From: Thermoflexus sp.
Lineage (GTDB): Bacteria > Chloroflexota > Anaerolineae > Aggregatilineales > Aggregatilineaceae
NCBI GenBank assembly: GCA_020724465.1
Contig: DYGX01000003.1
Coordinates: 87,373-151,372 of the forward strand
Reading direction: 5' to 3'
DNA: 64,000 bases
Shown here: piece by piece, positions 1 through 8,565 of the stretch
Layout: the number at the start of each line of letters is the position of its first letter
Position numbering within the stretch: position 1 is the stretch's first letter
Position numbers and translations under genes: made by a program
The notes under the pieces: model-generated
Databases searched by the model: none
What the model was told of the DNA's origin: nothing
Seen by the model: only the letters and a program-made list of their open reading frames with translations

Positions 1-253
1 GCAGGATGTCGGCGCCGCCCAGGCCAACCAGCCCGGACAGTCCCTCGCCGTCCAGCAAGAAGACGAGCCGCCGGCCTGGATCATCGCTCAGCCGCTCGAA
101 GCTCGCCGCGTCCGTGCCGCGCAGGATGCGCCCGGCGAAGCCGTTCGCCGGGGCCGGATGGCTCAGGCCGCGCCCAAACGCCTGGGCAAACACGCGGGCG
201 AACCCGCCGAACTGCGCCTCGCCGTCGCCATGATATTCGATCTCAAGTCTCAT
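1..253 (-). CDS. hypothetical protein, N-terminal 84 codons only
   Basis: The reading frame begins with ATG at 253-251 and stays open to the left edge, so only the N-terminus is visible. It starts MRLEIEYHGDGEAQFGG and continues with a small, globular-looking, charged sequence (ILRGTDAASFERL, then RRLVFLLDGEGL). I recognise no domain, signal peptide or membrane segment in this part. An extended -10 site on the minus strand about 90 bp upstream fits transcription toward the left edge. The G+C-rich third positions match those of the neighbouring genes, which supports a real gene. Function cannot be assigned without the missing C-terminal part. Confidence 0.6.
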   Translation of the reverse strand, partial: MRLEIEYHGDGEAQFGGFARVFAQAFGRGLSHPAPANGFAGRILRGTDAASFERLSDDPGRRLVFLLDGEGLSGLVGLGGADIL

Positions 254-340
254 TCGCCGCGCCCCACCCCGGTCATCCCCGGCATCTTCGCCCCATAGTC
301 CATCCAGCCCGCAGAATGGGCCTGGCTGCAAAACGGGATT

Positions 341-349
341 ATCATACCA
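341..349 (-). promoter_or_regulatory. candidate extended -10 promoter for the left-edge gene
   Basis: On the minus strand this reads TGGTATGAT, a TGn plus TATGAT extended -10 element. No convincing -35 box lies 16-18 bp upstream. It sits in the 311-bp gap 254-564 between two divergent genes. On the plus strand that gap holds only a weak TTGCGC (431-436), 17 bp, TACGTT (454-459) arrangement for the gene at 565. Nothing else is evident in the gap. Confidence 0.35.
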
Positions 350-564
350 TGCAGAGCCGCGATTTCACCTGTCCCCTGGTTGCACCACCCCGGCGCCCGA
401 AGACTGCCGTCGAAAACAGCCAGACTCATGTTGCGCGGCGTCGTTCCATAGGTTACGTTCTTATGAGGGGTTGTGAACTCCGCGCGCTGCCGCGCCATTG
501 GGCGGGCGCACAGAGATCGCCGCCCCGCAGAAAGCAAGCGGGGGGGGAATGGCAAGACACGGGT

Positions 565-1134
565 ATGGCGCATTTCATGAAGTACTGGAAGTGGCCGACC
601 GTCCAGCCGCGCTATGAGGAGATAATCCCCACACTGCGCCACATGGGCAGCCGCCAGTTCAGTCGAGCCGCACCAGGAGACGTCATCTGGATGGTGACCG
701 TCCAACCGGTCACGGATGTGCTCTTTCTCGTCGGCAAGCTGACGATCGGCTGGCTGGGCGACCGGGATGAAGCCATGCAGCGGCTGGGCGTGCCCTGGCT
801 GTGGGACGCGCCGTTGCATGTGATCGCGCGCGAAGTGATGGACGGCAGCGGGCACGGCGAGCCGTTCAAGGAGATCAGCCTGCGCGACGTGTGCGCCGGC
901 CTGCGCTTCATCAGCCCCGGCGGCAAAGACCGCCTGCGCGCAAGCGCCGGGCGGGTCCATCCCACGCAGCTTCAGACGATGCGCCAGCTTACCGATGCCA
1001 GCGCGCGCCTGCTGGAGCAGCTCTGGCAGGCAGCGCCGGCCGGTCGCGCGGATCCGGCCGGCGGCCAGGCAGCCGCGCCGTCCCCTCGAATGCGCAATGA
1101 GTCGCCGCAGAACACGCTTCAGCGCGCGCGGTAA
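565..1134 (+). CDS. conserved hypothetical protein, possibly EVE/PUA-like
   Basis: The protein is 189 aa. I place the start at the ATG at 565 because the sequence from MAHFMKYWKWPTVQP onward looks like folded protein. The in-frame extension back to 316 is Arg/Pro-rich and reads like non-coding sequence. The pattern of short hydrophobic strands (GDVIWMVTV, TDVLFLVGKLTIGWLGD) with Trp residues resembles a PUA/EVE-type beta fold that might bind modified nucleic acid. This is fold resemblance only; no catalytic motif is visible. The C-terminal 25 residues are low-complexity. The next gene starts 15 bp downstream on the same strand, so the two may be cotranscribed. Confidence 0.6.
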   Translation: MAHFMKYWKWPTVQPRYEEIIPTLRHMGSRQFSRAAPGDVIWMVTVQPVTDVLFLVGKLTIGWLGDRDEAMQRLGVPWLWDAPLHVIAREVMDGSGHGEPFKEISLRDVCAGLRFISPGGKDRLRASAGRVHPTQLQTMRQLTDASARLLEQLWQAAPAGRADPAGGQAAAPSPRMRNESPQNTLQRAR

Positions 1135-1149
1135 GGCACGAAACACCGA

Positions 1150-3945
1150 ATGTTCAGGACACACCGGCGCAAGATCATCGGCGATATCGTCTCACGCAAG
1201 ACTCGAACGCTGTTAGTATCGCTGAGCGTTTTTGTCGGCGTGCTGGGCGTGGTGGTGCTGGTCACGATGGGCGAGCTGATGACGCGCCAGCTCGAAAAAG
1301 ACCTTAACCCGTCCGAAATGGCGATGTTGCGCGTCTATCTGGACCAGCCGGTCCAGCGCGTGAACAACGAGAGCGTGCTCGAACTGCTGCGCAGCCGCCC
1401 CGGCGTCACGGACGTCGAGGGGCAGGCCGTCTACGGATTCCGGTGGAAGCTGCCGGAAGATGACGAGTTCCGCTCCGGCCAGATGTACGCCTATTCGGAG
1501 CCGTTCGGCAGCATCCACCTGGAGCCGGTGCGCCTGATGCGCGGGCGCTATCCCACCCCCGGCGCGAATGAGGTCGCCATCGAGATCCGCATGGCGCAGA
1601 AGTACGGTATCAAGCTCGGCGATACGATCGTCGCGCAGCGCAACGGGTTTGGCACGGCTACGCTGAAAGTCGTCGGGTTCATCTTCCAGCCCTATATGTA
1701 CTTCGGCAGCAACGAGAACACCGAGAACGTCTACGCGACCTATGCGGACGCGCAAAGCATTATCCGCTTCACGGGGTTTAGCTCGCTCTACGTGCGCTTC
1801 ACAGACTTCGCCACCGCGCGCGAGCGGTCGCCCGAGTTCCGCCGCGTCATTTCGAACTTGACGCCCTACTCCATCGCCTTTTACCTGCTCGACAACCCGC
1901 AGCAAAACGCGTTCATCGTCGGCGCGCGCCAGTTCAGCCGGGTGCTGATGATTCTGGCGATCGTGGCAATGATCGTGTCCAACTTCCTGGTCACGAATGT
2001 GATCAGTACGGTCGTTGTGGAGCAGCGCCAGCAGATTGGCGCGATGAAAGCCCTCGGCGCGACCGAGTTCGATATCATGCTGATCTATCTGGGCCTGGCG
2101 TTTGCCTATGGCGTGATAGGGACCATTCCCGCCGTGCTGGCCGGGCTGCCGCTGGGCCGGGCCGCGGCCGAGGCTGCTGCGCCGCTCGCCAACACCCTGT
2201 TGGAAGACACGTCGCCGCCGCCCCTCGCCATCGCCCTCGGCCTGGGCATGGGCCTGGTTGTGCCTGTGCTGGCCGCGATTGTCCCGGTGGTGAACGGCTC
2301 GCGCGTGACCATCCTGGAAGCGATCACCGACCAGGGCATCCGTGCGGACTACGGGCGCGGGCCGCTGGCGCACCTGCTGGCACGCATTCGTCTGCCGCTC
2401 ACCATCGACCACGCGATCAACAACATTCTGCAGCACAAGTCGCGCCTGTCGCTCACCCTGCTGACCCTGATGCTCGCCACCGCGGCCTTCATGGGCATGT
2501 TCGCCGTCTTCGACCGCCTCAACGGCGTCATCACCGACATCCGCGCCGAACTCAGCCTGGATCTGTCGGTTGATACGGCGCGCCTGAGCGTCGCCAGCGT
2601 GATGCAAAGCCTGCTGTCCGAGGAACCCATTTCGGAGATCCAACCCGGCGTGGCGGTCGAGGTGACCGTCAACGATCCGGTCGATATCACCGTGACATCC
2701 GACGAGACCACCACCGCCGATCAGGCCCCGCACATCTTCGTCACCGCCGTCGATCCGGTCGCAAACTCGCGCGACATCAGCCTGATCAGTGGGACAGGCT
2801 GGCAGGACGATCCGCAACGGGAAGGGATCGTCATTACGCCGGAGATTGCGGACCGCTTCGACAAGGCGTTGGGGGACGTGCTGACGCTCAGCTCGCCCGA
2901 GCAAACGCGCTCGTTCGAGATCATTGGCATCGCCGATTATCCGATTCAGACGGCGTTCATGCGCTCGGACGAGCTGGCTTCGTTCATCGGCACGCTGCGC
3001 GACGCGCCGGAACCAAACGCGTACTGGCGCAAGGTGCGCGTCAGCGACGATGGCTCGTTCGAAGCGCTGGAAGATTCCGAAGTGTGGGCAGTGGGCATCG
3101 ACGACAATGTCGGGCGCTTTCTGGTGCGCAACTTCAGCGTCGAGACGCCCGGCATCATCATCAGCCGCGACCTGGCCGACACGATCGGCGTGACCGACGG
3201 CGATACGCTCAGCCTGCGCCCGGCGGACGGCTCGCTGATGGGCGGGCTGATCGAAGCCCCACGCACCACCCTGCCGGTTCTGCGCGTGGTGGATATCGAC
3301 CCGGCGCAGATGAGCTTCATCTTGCGCCAGGCGCCCGAAGGGACGCTCGACGCGGAACGCCCGATGCTGATTGCGCTCCATTGGACCGTGCTGGCCGATA
3401 TTGTGCGAGAGGACTACCGGGCCTTCACGCCGCGCACCTTCCGCATCGACCTGGCCGATCCCTTCGACCCCCGCCAGTTCGCCCGGCCCGTCCCGGTCTA
3501 TACCGATCAGGTGAACTTCGCCGATCGCGTTGCCGATACAATCCTGAGCCTGGGCGTGCTGATGAGCTTTGCCACCCTGCTCATGGCCATCGTCGGCGGC
3601 ATCGGGTTGTTCACGCTCACCTCGATGGCAGTCCACGAGCGCCAGCGCGAGATCGGCGTCATGCGCTCGGTGGGGGCGACATCGCGCATCATCATCCTGC
3701 AGTTTCTGGTCGAGGGGGTCGTCGTCGGCCTCGGTGCGTGGCTGCTTGCCATCCCCATCAGCTATTACCTCAGCCGTCTGCTGCTCGCCTCGGTACCGTT
3801 CAACGAGGTAATCAAGTTCAACTACACGCCGTTCGCGCCGATTCTGGGCCTGGTCGGCGTCATGGCTATCACCGTGCTGGCCACCTTCTATCCGGCCGTG
3901 CAAGCTGGCCGCAAGACCGTCGCCGAAATCCTGCGCTACCAGTGA
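1150..3945 (+). CDS. FtsX/MacB-type ABC transporter permease
   Basis: At 931 aa this is a two-module ABC3/FtsX permease. It has an N-terminal membrane anchor (about residues 20-42), a large extracytoplasmic MacB-like domain, and a first FtsX core with several helices and the coupling sequence VVVEQRQQIGAMKALGA (about 285-300). A second anchor follows (about 430-455), then a second extracytoplasmic domain and a C-terminal FtsX core with the matching motif VHERQREIGVMRSVGA. Such permeases work with a LolD/MacB ATPase in lipoprotein, peptide or lipid export, or in mechanotransmission. No ATPase gene is adjacent in this window, so the partner must be encoded elsewhere. The start is 15 bp after the preceding gene. 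Confidence 0.88.
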   Translation: MFRTHRRKIIGDIVSRKTRTLLVSLSVFVGVLGVVVLVTMGELMTRQLEKDLNPSEMAMLRVYLDQPVQRVNNESVLELLRSRPGVTDVEGQAVYGFRWKLPEDDEFRSGQMYAYSEPFGSIHLEPVRLMRGRYPTPGANEVAIEIRMAQKYGIKLGDTIVAQRNGFGTATLKVVGFIFQPYMYFGSNENTENVYATYADAQSIIRFTGFSSLYVRFTDFATARERSPEFRRVISNLTPYSIAFYLLDNPQQNAFIVGARQFSRVLMILAIVAMIVSNFLVTNVISTVVVEQRQQIGAMKALGATEFDIMLIYLGLAFAYGVIGTIPAVLAGLPLGRAAAEAAAPLANTLLEDTSPPPLAIALGLGMGLVVPVLAAIVPVVNGSRVTILEAITDQGIRADYGRGPLAHLLARIRLPLTIDHAINNILQHKSRLSLTLLTLMLATAAFMGMFAVFDRLNGVITDIRAELSLDLSVDTARLSVASVMQSLLSEEPISEIQPGVAVEVTVNDPVDITVTSDETTTADQAPHIFVTAVDPVANSRDISLISGTGWQDDPQREGIVITPEIADRFDKALGDVLTLSSPEQTRSFEIIGIADYPIQTAFMRSDELASFIGTLRDAPEPNAYWRKVRVSDDGSFEALEDSEVWAVGIDDNVGRFLVRNFSVETPGIIISRDLADTIGVTDGDTLSLRPADGSLMGGLIEAPRTTLPVLRVVDIDPAQMSFILRQAPEGTLDAERPMLIALHWTVLADIVREDYRAFTPRTFRIDLADPFDPRQFARPVPVYTDQVNFADRVADTILSLGVLMSFATLLMAIVGGIGLFTLTSMAVHERQREIGVMRSVGATSRIIILQFLVEGVVVGLGAWLLAIPISYYLSRLLLASVPFNEVIKFNYTPFAPILGLVGVMAITVLATFYPAVQAGRKTVAEILRYQ

Positions 3946-4053
3946 ACGAGCGCCCCTGCCCACCACTGTAACCGGCGAACTCGACCGCAATCTGTTCACC
4001 CCGCGCCCGGCGGCTCGATACGGGTTGGTTTCCGTCCCGGTGCTGCCCAACCG

Positions 4054-4082
4054 TTGCCAATGACCCGGCGGCTTACTATAAT
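4054..4082 (+). promoter_or_regulatory. sigma-70-like promoter of alaS
   Basis: TTGCCA at 4054-4059 and a perfect TATAAT at 4077-4082 are separated by 17 bp. Transcription should begin near 4089, giving a leader of about 40 nt. The leader contains a small hairpin (GCAAT at 4089-4093 with ATTGC at 4097-4101). No T-box or other riboswitch pattern is seen. The promoter overlaps a longer in-frame alaS extension and so argues for the start at 4130. Confidence 0.75.
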
Positions 4083-4129
4083 TGCCGCGCAATTTCATTG
4101 CGGGCCGATTCGAAAGAGAATCACACACG

Positions 4130-6850
4130 ATGAAAAAGATGACCAGCGCGCAGGTGCGCGAGGCATTTCTGGACTACTTTGTAGAACTGGGTCACAAGCG
4201 GGTCGCGTCGTCGTCGCTGGTTCCCGGCAACGACCCCACGTTGCTGTTCACCAACGCCGGGATGGTGCAGTTCAAAGACGTCTTCCTGGGCCTCGACCAG
4301 CGCGACTATTCGCGGGCCACGACCGCGCAGAAGTGCATGCGCGTCAGCGGCAAGCACAACGATCTGGAAAACGTCGGCCCGTCGCCGCGCCATCACACCT
4401 TCTTTGAGATGCTCGGCAATTTCAGCTTCGGAGACTACTTCAAGCGCGAAGCGATCCACTACGCCTACATGCTGCTCACCCGCGTCTACGAGCTGCCCCC
4501 GGAACGGCTGGCCTTCACCGTCTTCGAAAACGACGATGAAGCCTACAACGTCTGGGTCAACGAGATCGGCGTCGACCCGCGGCGCGTCGCGCGCATGGGA
4601 CCCAAGACGAATTTCTGGCAGATGGCCGAGACGGGGCCGTGCGGCCCCACCAGCGAGATCCACTGGGACCTGCGCCCGCACGAGGGCATTGACACGATCA
4701 TCGGCGATCTGCGCGCCGAAAGCGACCGCTTCCTGGAGCTGTGGAACCTGGTCTTCATGCAGTACAACCGGCTGCAGCCGGATCCGGATCACACCGGCCA
4801 GTGGGACCAGCCGCTCCCCAAGCCCGGCGTCGATACCGGCATGGGACTGGAGCGCCTCTTAAGCGTGATCCAGGGCACCGACGCCAACTATGAGACCGAC
4901 CTGTTCATGCCGGTTATCCGGCGAGTGCAGGCGCTCACCGGGCACACCGACGCCGAGCGCGACGCGAACATCGTGCCATACCGCGTCATCGCCGATCACA
5001 TCCGCGCCGCGACGTTTTTGATCGCGGATGGCGTGCGTCCTGGTGCGACGGGGCGCGACTATGTCTGCCGCATGGTCATCCGCCGCGCGGTGCGCTTCGC
5101 GTCCAAGCTGGGCTTCGACGAGCCGTTCCTGGCGGATATCGCAGACGTGGTGATCGAGACGATGGGCGAGCACTACACCGAACTGCCCGAGCACCGCGAC
5201 GCCATCCGCCGCACCATCACCAACGAAGAGGTGCGCTTCCGCCGCGCGATGGACCGCGCCCTGGCCGAGCTGGGCGAGATGCTGGCCGCGCTCCCACCAG
5301 GGGGAGAGCTGCCCGGTGCGCTGGCCTTCCGGCTCCACGCCGAGAAGGGTCTGCCGCTGGAAATCACGCGGGATGTGGCGCACGAGCAGGGCTACACCGT
5401 AGACGAGGCCGGGTTCCGCGAGGCGCAGCAGCAGCACGAGGCGATCAGCCGCGGGCGCGACGGCGGCGCGTTCGGCGCGATCATGACCGGCGAGGTCTAC
5501 CAGTCCGCCTTGAACGCGCTGCGCCAGGCAGGCCGGCTCAACGGCGGGGTTCGCCAGGAGCAGTACGGCCCGCTGCGCTGCGAGGCGACCGTGATCGGGA
5601 TTTTGCGCGACGGCGAGCTGGTCGATCAGGCGCAGGCGGGCGACACCGTCGAGGTTGTGCTCGACGTGACGCCGTTCTACGTCGAGTCGGGCGGCCAGGT
5701 GAGCGACACCGGCGTGCTGCAAGGCGCCGATTGGACGGTCGACGTCGAGGACGTGCGCCAGCCCGTCGGCGGGCTGATCGTGCATCGCGGCGAGGTGGTC
5801 GAGGGCCAGCCGCGCGTGGGCACGCGCTGCACGGCCCAGGTCGACGGCGAGCGGCGGCTGGACATCATGCGCAACCATACCGCGACCCATCTGCTGCACG
5901 CCATCCTGCGTCAGGTTCTGGGAACGCACGTGCAGCAGCGCGGCTCATTGGTCGCGCCGGACCGCCTGCGCTTCGACTTCAGCCACGACCAGCCGATCAC
6001 GCCGGAAGAGCTGGACGCCATCGAGCACAAGACCAACGAAGCGATTCTGGCGAACATGCCGGTCCTGGCCGTGTGGAAAGACCTGGAGACGGCGCGCGCC
6101 GAGGGCGCCATGGCGCTCTTTGGCGAAAAGTACGGCGAGCGCGTGCGGACGATCAACATTATGCAATCCGAAACCGACCGCTTCAGCTACGAGCTGTGCG
6201 GCGGGACGCACGTCGAGCAGACCGGCGTGATCGGCCCGTTTGTGATCGTCTCTGAGGGCAGCATCGCGCAGGGCATCCGCCGCATCGAAGCGCTGACCGG
6301 GCGCGGCGCCGAGGCGTACATCCGCCGCAGCCTGCATCACCTCAAGCAGATCGCGGCGCGGCTCGGCACCACGCCGGACGCAGTCGAGGCGCGCGTGCAG
6401 GCGCTTCAAAGCGAGCTTAAAGCGCAGCAGTCGGAAAACGCGCGTCTGCGGCGTCAGCTCGCCCGCTACGAGTTCGAAGCGCTGCTACACAGCGTCGAGA
6501 CGATCGGCGACGCGAGCGTGCTGGTCGCGCCGATCTCGCCTACCTCGCCCGACACCCTGCGCGAGATGACCGACTGGTTCCGCGATCGGGTCGCCAGCGG
6601 GGTGATCGTGCTCGGGATGGTCGGCGATGGCGGCAAGCCGCAGTTGATCGCCGCCGTGACCAAGGACCTGACGCCGCGCATCCAGGCCGGGGCCATCATC
6701 AAGTCCATCGCCGCGACCATCGGCGGCGGGGGTGGCGGGCGTCCCGACATGGCGCAGGCGGGCGGCAAACACGCTGAGCGCCTGCCCGAGGCGCTGCAAC
6801 AGGCGTCGGCGCTGATCCGCGAAAAGCTAACGGCAGCGCAAGGCAGCTAA
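4130..6850 (+). CDS. alaS: alanyl-tRNA synthetase
   Basis: This 906-aa class II synthetase charges tRNA-Ala in the cytoplasm. The catalytic core has the typical RHHTFFEMLGNFSFGDYFK motif and a GMGLERL motif 3. The editing domain carries the zinc/catalytic residues HTATHLLH and CGGTHVEQTG, and the C-Ala/DHHA1 tail has a Gly-rich GGGGGGRPDMAQAGG segment. Length is normal for bacteria. The ATG at 4130 (MKKMTSAQVREAFLDYF) is chosen because the frame further upstream overlaps the promoter. The last codons are written in the 10-bp repeat that continues into the downstream spacer. ruvX and mltG follow, as in other phyla. Confidence 0.98.
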   Translation: MKKMTSAQVREAFLDYFVELGHKRVASSSLVPGNDPTLLFTNAGMVQFKDVFLGLDQRDYSRATTAQKCMRVSGKHNDLENVGPSPRHHTFFEMLGNFSFGDYFKREAIHYAYMLLTRVYELPPERLAFTVFENDDEAYNVWVNEIGVDPRRVARMGPKTNFWQMAETGPCGPTSEIHWDLRPHEGIDTIIGDLRAESDRFLELWNLVFMQYNRLQPDPDHTGQWDQPLPKPGVDTGMGLERLLSVIQGTDANYETDLFMPVIRRVQALTGHTDAERDANIVPYRVIADHIRAATFLIADGVRPGATGRDYVCRMVIRRAVRFASKLGFDEPFLADIADVVIETMGEHYTELPEHRDAIRRTITNEEVRFRRAMDRALAELGEMLAALPPGGELPGALAFRLHAEKGLPLEITRDVAHEQGYTVDEAGFREAQQQHEAISRGRDGGAFGAIMTGEVYQSALNALRQAGRLNGGVRQEQYGPLRCEATVIGILRDGELVDQAQAGDTVEVVLDVTPFYVESGGQVSDTGVLQGADWTVDVEDVRQPVGGLIVHRGEVVEGQPRVGTRCTAQVDGERRLDIMRNHTATHLLHAILRQVLGTHVQQRGSLVAPDRLRFDFSHDQPITPEELDAIEHKTNEAILANMPVLAVWKDLETARAEGAMALFGEKYGERVRTINIMQSETDRFSYELCGGTHVEQTGVIGPFVIVSEGSIAQGIRRIEALTGRGAEAYIRRSLHHLKQIAARLGTTPDAVEARVQALQSELKAQQSENARLRRQLARYEFEALLHSVETIGDASVLVAPISPTSPDTLREMTDWFRDRVASGVIVLGMVGDGGKPQLIAAVTKDLTPRIQAGAIIKSIAATIGGGGGGRPDMAQAGGKHAERLPEALQQASALIREKLTAAQGS

Positions 6851-7010
6851 AGACAGCCAAATGCAGCTACAGACAGCGAAAGACAGCTACAAGCAGCAGA
6901 GAATACCTGCTCTTCGCTGTTCCTAGCTGTTCTTCGCTGCTCTTTGCTGCTCTTCGCTGCTTCTTGCTGTTCTTTGCTGTTCCTTGCTACTCTTCGCTTT
7001 CGTGTGCTAC
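6821..7010 (+). repeat. decanucleotide tandem array that switches orientation in its middle
   Basis: From 6821 to about 6900 the sequence is built from eight 10-bp units with consensus AGACAGCTAA (for example 6851-6860, 6871-6880, 6881-6890). From 6911 to 7010 it is built from ten units with consensus TCTTCGCTGT (for example 6911, 6931, 6951, 6971). The reverse complement of the left consensus, TTAGCTGTCT, is close to the rotated right unit TTCGCTGTTC. The two halves are therefore opposite arrays of one 10-mer family, able to form a long imperfect hairpin. The array starts inside the alaS coding end. A weak TTGCTA (6984-6989), 18 bp, TACAGT (7008-7013) promoter is embedded just before the next gene. 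Confidence 0.9.
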
Positions 7011-7020
7011 AGTACGCGCC

Positions 7021-8565
7021 ATGAAAGCCACCCTGCACGTCCTGCGGCTGGAACCGCACGATGATGTCCTGTCGATCCGCGACCGCCTGACCTTCGTTCG
7101 CTCGACGCACGTTTTGCTGGTCTGGCCCGAAGGCGGCATGGCGTTTCCCCGTCGCAAGCTCGATCTGCTGTTGGTCCAGCGGCAAGCGCGGCGGCTGGGC
7201 TTTCACCTGGCGCTGGTCACCGATTCACCCGACGTGCTGGCCTACGCCGAAGACCTGAACATCTCCGCCTTCCCCAGCATCGACGCCGCGCGCCGCACGC
7301 GCTGGAAAACCCCGCGCGACAAGCTGTTTGGCGAGCGCCCGCCCGGCTATGCGGCCCAGGCCGCGCTGGCCGGGCGCGCGGCGCGCCCGGGCTGGCGCGA
7401 AGAGGCGGCGCGCTCGCGCTGGTTCGCGCTGGCGCGCTGGAGCCTGTTCTTGCTGCTGGTCGGCGCGCTGGGCACAGCCTTCTGGCTGGTCGCGCCCAGC
7501 GCCACCGTCACCCTCACCCCGGCGACCGATCAGGTGGCGGTCACCGTCGCCATCACCGCCGATCCGGCGCTGACCGATATCGACATCGAAAACGCGCGCA
7601 TGCCCGGCACAGTCGTTTCGCTCGAAGCGACCAGCCGGGTTACCATCGAATCCTCGGGGCGCGAAGACGCCGGCGCGACGCGCGCACGCGGTCGCGTTCG
7701 CCTGACTAACCTTTCCAACGGGCCGGTGATCGTCCCGCCCGGCACCGTGGTTTCGACAGGTGGCACGTTCCCCATCCGCTTCGAGACACTCAGCGAGCTG
7801 ATCCTGCCCGCCGGGCAGGACGCCGCCAGTGAGGTTGACGTTCTGGCGCTGGCCGAGCACGCCGGGACGGATGGCAACGTGCCCGCCGGGGCGATCACGC
7901 GCGTAGAAGGCTCGCTCGCCGGCGTGGTCCAGGTGACCAACCCCAACCCGACGACAGGCGGCGCGTTCCTGGAACGCAAGATCGTGACCGCCGAGGATCA
8001 CAGCCGCCTGCTTGTGCTGGGGCGCCAGCAGGTTTTGCAGCGCGCCCGCGATCTGCTGCTGCACCAGTACAGCGGCGAACAGTTCCTCGTCCCCGGCTCG
8101 ATCACCATCATCGAGGAGCGCCCCGGCTGGACGATCTACAGCGCGGTAGTGGGCGAGGTCGCCGACAGCGTCAGCCTGGACCTGCGCGCCCGCGTCCAGG
8201 CGGTGATCGTCGACGAGCGGCTGGCGCGCCAGGTCGCCTATGCCGGGCTGCGGCCCCGCATCCGGCCAGGGCTGGAAATCGCCCCGGGCGCGCTGACGTT
8301 CACGCGCGGCGCGATCCAGCAGATCGAACCGGACGGGCGCGTCACGTTTTTGATGGAAGTGCGCGGCACCAGCACGGTTGCCATCGATCCGAACACGGTG
8401 CGCGCGCGCATCGCCGGGACGAGCGTCGCCGAAGCCCGGCGCCGCCTGGAGCGCGAACTGGTACTGGAGCCGGATCACCCGCCCCGGATCGAGGTCTGGC
8501 CGGGGTTCTTGGGGCGGCTGCCCGCGCTGCCGATGCGCATTCAGGTTGAGATCGTCCGCCCATGA
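7021..8565 (+). CDS. baseplate J/gp47-like membrane-anchored protein
   Basis: The protein is 514 aa. An N-terminal soluble region of about 130 residues (LHVLRLEPHDDVLSIRDRL and onward) is followed by a basic stretch. One transmembrane helix follows at about residues 139-160 (WSLFLLLVGALGTAFWLVAP). A long beta-rich exported region then resembles the baseplate J family (RARGRVRLTNLSNGPVIVPPG, then PAGQDAASEVDVLALAEH). Such single-gene homologues occur in Chloroflexota without any phage neighbours, so the name describes a fold rather than a phage role. The ATG at 7021 lies directly after the repeat array. The stop overlaps the ruvX start by 4 bp, so the two are probably translationally coupled. 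Confidence 0.75.
   Translation: MKATLHVLRLEPHDDVLSIRDRLTFVRSTHVLLVWPEGGMAFPRRKLDLLLVQRQARRLGFHLALVTDSPDVLAYAEDLNISAFPSIDAARRTRWKTPRDKLFGERPPGYAAQAALAGRAARPGWREEAARSRWFALARWSLFLLLVGALGTAFWLVAPSATVTLTPATDQVAVTVAITADPALTDIDIENARMPGTVVSLEATSRVTIESSGREDAGATRARGRVRLTNLSNGPVIVPPGTVVSTGGTFPIRFETLSELILPAGQDAASEVDVLALAEHAGTDGNVPAGAITRVEGSLAGVVQVTNPNPTTGGAFLERKIVTAEDHSRLLVLGRQQVLQRARDLLLHQYSGEQFLVPGSITIIEERPGWTIYSAVVGEVADSVSLDLRARVQAVIVDERLARQVAYAGLRPRIRPGLEIAPGALTFTRGAIQQIEPDGRVTFLMEVRGTSTVAIDPNTVRARIAGTSVAEARRRLERELVLEPDHPPRIEVWPGFLGRLPALPMRIQVEIVRP

Noticed and set aside
316..564. Upstream part of the long frame ending at 1134 as coding
   Set aside because: The translated segment is rich in Arg, Pro and His with no structured pattern and lies in the divergent promoter region; the protein looks real only from 565.
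1213..4128. A 971-codon open frame on the minus strand opposite the ABC permease
   Set aside because: It is His/Arg/Gln-rich, has no recognisable domain, runs across an intergenic region with a plus-strand promoter and lies antisense to a clear FtsX permease. Long antisense frames are expected at this G+C content.
4083..4129. T-box or other riboswitch in the alaS leader
   Set aside because: The leader is only about 40 nt and contains one small hairpin, too short for a T-box.
6821..7010. Decamer array as a CRISPR
   Set aside because: Units are contiguous 10-mers without spacers of unique sequence, and there are no cas genes in the window.
6847..7206. Minus-strand frame with a Lys/Glu/Gln-rich periodic segment across the decamer array
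   Set aside because: It runs antisense into the next gene and has no ribosome binding site; the 10-bp period also shifts frame each unit, so the regularity belongs to the DNA rather than a protein.
7021..8565. Baseplate J similarity as evidence of a prophage
   Set aside because: All neighbours are housekeeping genes, and no capsid, tail, integrase or attachment site is present.
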